Source: JBBRVP01 sp038246785
GTDB lineage: Bacteria; Actinomycetota; Actinomycetes; Jiangellales; Jiangellaceae
Length of the DNA: 64,000 nucleotides
NCBI GenBank assembly: GCA_038246785.1
Contig: JBBRVP010000015.1
Location: 10,000-73,999 of the forward strand
Direction of reading: 5' to 3'
Part shown: one piece after another, positions 61,589 to 64,000 of the stretch
Layout: each line of letters opens with the position of its first letter
How positions within the stretch are numbered: the first letter of the stretch is position 1
Made by a program: the position numbers and the translations under genes
The notes under the pieces: generated by a model
The model's database searches: none
What the model saw: only the letters and a program-made list of their open reading frames with translations
What the model was told of the DNA's origin: nothing

Positions 61589-61999
61589 TCACTCGCTCGA
61601 CGGCGCCTCGGACATGACCTCCCGCACGTCGATCCACTCGTACAGCGGGTCACCACCGGGGCCGGGCTCGGAGGAGACGTACGCCGCGACCTCGACGGCT
61701 CGCTCGCGCGACTCGACGTCGATCATGTACCAGCCCGCGATCAGGTCGCTGGTCTCCGGCAGCGGGCCGTCGGTGGTGACCGGCGCCGCGTCCGGGCCGC
61801 CGTAGCGCACCCAGGTTTGGGCCGGGGTGAGCGCCTGAGCGTCGACGTACTCACCGTTCTCCTCGAGCACCTCTTTGACGTGCCCGAGGAAGGCCATGTG
61901 CGCCTCCAGGTCCTCGGGGGCCCACTGGTCCATCGGGGGGAAGGGATGGTGCGGCTGCGGGCCGCCGCGGTAGTGCTTGAGAAGCAGGTACTTCGGCAT
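61589..61999 (-). CDS. YCII/DGPF domain protein, ECF42 partner
   Basis: This 136-residue protein has MPKYLLLKHYRGGPQPHH, WAPEDLEAHMAFLGHVKEVLEENGEYV, and TDGPLPETSDLIAGWYMIDVES, the typical DGPF region. Such proteins are the usual target genes of ECF42. It is probably a stress-linked enzyme of unknown substrate. ATG 61999 begins the conserved sequence. It is upstream of the sigma factor in one unit. Confidence 0.9.
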   Translation of the reverse strand: MPKYLLLKHYRGGPQPHHPFPPMDQWAPEDLEAHMAFLGHVKEVLEENGEYVDAQALTPAQTWVRYGGPDAAPVTTDGPLPETSDLIAGWYMIDVESRERAVEVAAYVSSEPGPGGDPLYEWIDVREVMSEAPSSE

Positions 62000-62357
62000 G
62001 GTGGTCTCCCGTGTCCTGGGCCGCGCCTGTCGTGGCCCTTCACCTGGTGAGCGGAGCCGGTCAGAGCTTCTCGACATGGAATCACTGATCACCTCCGAGA
62101 CCGTCGCGTTGGGGGAACCGTTTGCGGCGCGGGCCGGGGTGGCGGGCGCGCCGCATCGCGTGTCACAGACAGCCGCTCCTGCTCGCTGCCGTCCCTCAGC
62201 TCGGCGTGTCTCGTAGGCGATCGCCTAGCTCGCGGGACGGCTGGGCGCCCGTCCGGCGTGCTGGAAGCTGGTCACGCGCAGGGCATCTGCGCGAGCATGG
62301 TCGGCGCGCCGCAGGGCGCTGCGACGATCAACGGACGTGGCTGCACCAGGAGGTGCG
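62000..62357. promoter_or_regulatory. ECF42-type promoter region, otherwise no gene
   Basis: On the minus strand TGTCGA (62071-62076) is followed after about 16 nt by CCGCTC, resembling the TGTCGA/CG-rich promoter reported for ECF42 sigma factors. It lies about 72 bp before the DGPF start, so the sigma factor may drive its own operon. The rest of this 358-bp stretch shows no convincing gene on either strand. Confidence 0.5.
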
Positions 62358-62726
62358 ATGGAGCGGGTGACGGGCATCGGAGGCGTCTTCTTCCGGACGA
62401 GCGACCCGGAGCGGCTCGCGGCCTGGTACGAGCAGCAGCTTGGCGTCACCTCCGGGCTTCAGGGGGACCTGGTCTGGCAGCAGGAGGCCGGCCCCACGGT
62501 CTGGGCGCCGTTCCCGCAGGACAGTGACTATCTCGGCCGGCCCGAGCAGCAAGTCATGGTCAACTTCCGCGTCCGCGATCTCGACGCGATGCTCGCGCAG
62601 CTGCAGGACGGCGGAGTCAACCCCGAGGGCGATGTCGTCGAGGAGGCCGGTGTCGGGCGATTCGCTCACATCCGGGACCCCGCCGGCACCCGACTCGAGC
62701 TGTGGGAGCCCGCCGACGACCAGTAG
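62358..62726 (+). CDS. VOC family (glyoxalase-like) protein
   Basis: This 122-residue protein begins MERVTGIGGVFFRTSDPERLAAWYEQQLGV and has VMVNFRVRDLDAMLAQLQDGGV and FAHIRDPAGTRLELWEP, the paired VOC strands. The ligand or enzyme function is unknown. AGGAGGTGCG precedes ATG 62358, giving a strong ribosome-binding site and fixing the start. It runs divergently to the ECF42 operon. Confidence 0.87.
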   Translation: MERVTGIGGVFFRTSDPERLAAWYEQQLGVTSGLQGDLVWQQEAGPTVWAPFPQDSDYLGRPEQQVMVNFRVRDLDAMLAQLQDGGVNPEGDVVEEAGVGRFAHIRDPAGTRLELWEPADDQ

Positions 62727-62988
62727 CGGCGCCTCCCGTCTGCCGCACCTCACCCGAGGCTCGATGTCGTTCGTGCGACGCGTCCACTCACTGTTCCGGT
62801 GCTCTACAGATCAAGCACCGAAGAAAGTGCTTCGTCGACCCGCTGCATCTCCTCGAGTGTGAGGGAGCCTGCAGGCTCGGTGAACCGGTGCAGGTCGCCG
62901 GTCGCGATCTAGTCGCACATCACCAGGGTGCCGACGCTCGCCGGGCGCGACCGGGGGTCGGAAGAGGGTCTCTCGGGCGCTGCTGCTG

Positions 62989-63552
62989 GTGAAGGCGACG
63001 ACCCAGATGCTGAGGGTGAGACTGCCAGATGCTCGGGCGATCGCTGACGAGCCCACCGCCCGCCATGTCCGGCTCAACCTCGACGGTCCGGTCTATCACC
63101 CCAATGACGCCGTCGGTCGGCTGCTGTTCGACGTGCTGGCCATGGTCGCTGAGTGTGAGTCCGATCTGATCTGGCTTCGCACCCGCGAGGGCATGAAGGT
63201 CGCGAAGGCCAAGGGTCGGCTCCGCGGTAAGCAGCCCAAGCTGAACCCGCGCCTGGAAGCCCACCCCGCGGAGTTGTCCCAGACCGGCGAGCACAGCACC
63301 GCTGGGTTGGCCGACCTCTTCTGCGTCGGCCGGTCCACGGCTACCGCACCCTGGATCGCAAGTAGTCAGCGATCACTTGACCGACCGGGCGAGGTCGTCC
63401 CGAAGCCTGCACCCCTGCGGGACGACTTCGGCCGCATCATGATTCCCGGGGTCGTCACCGCAAGGGGTTCGGCTTGTGCGATGGGGGTCGGGCTACCCAT
63501 GACGGTCCCGTCGAGGCGGCTTTCGCCGTCTCACGCGGTCGACCGCCCGTGA
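62989..63552 (+). pseudogene. Serine site-specific recombinase remnant
   Basis: Residues about 26-120 match the resolvase/invertase family: HVRLNLDGPVYHPNDAVGRLLFDVLAMVAECESDLI, then RTREGMKVAKAKGRLRGKQPKL, and GEHSTAGLADLFCVGRSTATA, the helix-turn-helix. The catalytic serine domain before it is gone, and the text after RSTATA is noise. A Tn3- or DDE-associated resolvase once lay here. The remainder has no coding value. Confidence 0.75.
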
Positions 63553-63556
63553 CCCG

Positions 63557-63940
63557 TCAGTCGTCGATGTTCTCGGTGCCAGTGCGCTTGAGTTCGTCCA
63601 GATGCTCGCGCATGGCGTTGAGCTTCTCGGGCGAGTGACCCACCCAGTCGACAAGTTCGCCGACTATCCGCACGGGCTCCCGAGTGCGGTAGGACCTCGT
63701 CGGATTGCCCGGGAACTTCCTGTCCGTCACGTTGGGGTCATCCTCTAGGGCACCCGTCGGTTCCACGATGTAGATCCGGCCGCGGCCCTCACCCACTGCG
63801 AGCTCCGCTCCCCAAGTTGCCGCATCCAAGGTCGCGGTGAGGTAGACGTGGTTGGCGGTCCCCTGTGCGTCAGGCTGAGGTGAGACACCCCGGGTAGGGT
63901 CTGCTCCCTTCAAGAACAGGGCGAGAACAGGGTTGATCAC
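63557..63940 (-). CDS. arr: Rifamycin ADP-ribosyltransferase-like protein (Arr family), abnormal N-terminus
   Basis: Arr inactivates rifamycins by transferring ADP-ribose from NAD+. NHVYLTATLDAATWGAELAVGEGRGRIYIVEPTGALEDDPNVTDRKFPGNPTRSYRTREPVRIVGELVDW matches Arr closely (broken here for readability: NHVYLTATLDAATWGAEL, GRGRIYIVEPTGALEDDP, RKFPGNPTRSYRTREPV). The usual HGT-type strand before it, holding an NAD-binding His, is replaced by an unrelated 30-residue start. It may be inactive or begin at an altered site. Length is 127 residues. Confidence 0.7.
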   Translation of the reverse strand: MINPVLALFLKGADPTRGVSPQPDAQGTANHVYLTATLDAATWGAELAVGEGRGRIYIVEPTGALEDDPNVTDRKFPGNPTRSYRTREPVRIVGELVDWVGHSPEKLNAMREHLDELKRTGTENIDD

Positions 63941-64000
63941 GTTGACGATGACCAGTACGGACCTGCACCCGGTGGTGCCGGTCGATGATGGGGCCGTGGG

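Overview
This 64 kb window is very GC-rich and comes from an actinobacterium (Actinomycetota). Pointers are mshC for mycothiol, an F420-type LLM oxidoreductase, an InhA-like FabI beside FabG, DUF3090/DUF1844/DUF5703/DUF5709 families, GTG-rich starts, and about seventeen genes with a TANNNT -10 box only 5-8 nt before the start codon (leaderless mRNA). Genus cannot be fixed from this sequence.

Layout, left to right. 1-2950 (minus): argC-argJ-argB, translationally coupled, behind twin ArgR-type palindromes; argB is cut by the window edge. 2997-4645: an SDR gene, then a vapBC pair. 4700-11485: pheS-pheT, a TrmH/SpoU methyltransferase and infC-rpmI-rplT, with infC apparently starting at ATC. 11513-15995: SseB-like protein, uridine-kinase-like P-loop protein, a repeat-filled gene-poor gap, a TMEM175-like channel, a Nudix-HIT fusion and a mazEF pair with a clear operator palindrome. 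16032-19938: mshC with its usual actinobacterial companions (kinase-like SCO1664 family, DUF3090, histidine-type phosphatase). 20047-28798: M23 endopeptidase, uppP, LLM oxidoreductase, aldo/keto reductase, apbE with a small membrane-anchored partner, zinc alcohol dehydrogenase, a YciI gene without a stop, and an M20 peptidase. 28875-28962: tRNA-Leu(GAG).

29241-38782: tandemly duplicated lipoproteins, DUF7144, VOC, a decayed GH13 amylase, AI-2E permease, DUF1206, an intact GH13 enzyme, DUF5709, a Nudix-NYN fusion and Ku. 38978-48830: small Cys-rich protein, second TrmH methyltransferase, cold-shock-like mini protein, TauE permease, two palindromic repeats, PLP decarboxylase, MEDS/HATPase regulator, stomatin/NfeD pair, ABC ATPase, serB and sixA-like phosphatase. 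48859-57142: a cyanophycin block of cphB-cphA (ATGA overlap), then SnoaL/TetR, then a second Mur ligase that carries a CphA-like N-domain and Mur module but no ATP-grasp, then an alpha/beta hydrolase. 57159-58666: fabG-fabI. 58934-63940: small protein, double VOC, IS256 transposase remnant, ECF42 sigma factor with its YCII/DGPF partner and a matching -35 element, VOC, serine-recombinase remnant, and an Arr-like rifamycin ADP-ribosyltransferase with an abnormal N-terminus.

The most coherent theme is nitrogen storage: arginine synthesis (argCJB) supplies a cyanophycin precursor, CphA polymerises it, CphB cleaves it, and the extra Mur ligase may act on a related polymer. The right-hand 4 kb looks like scarred, recombined DNA.
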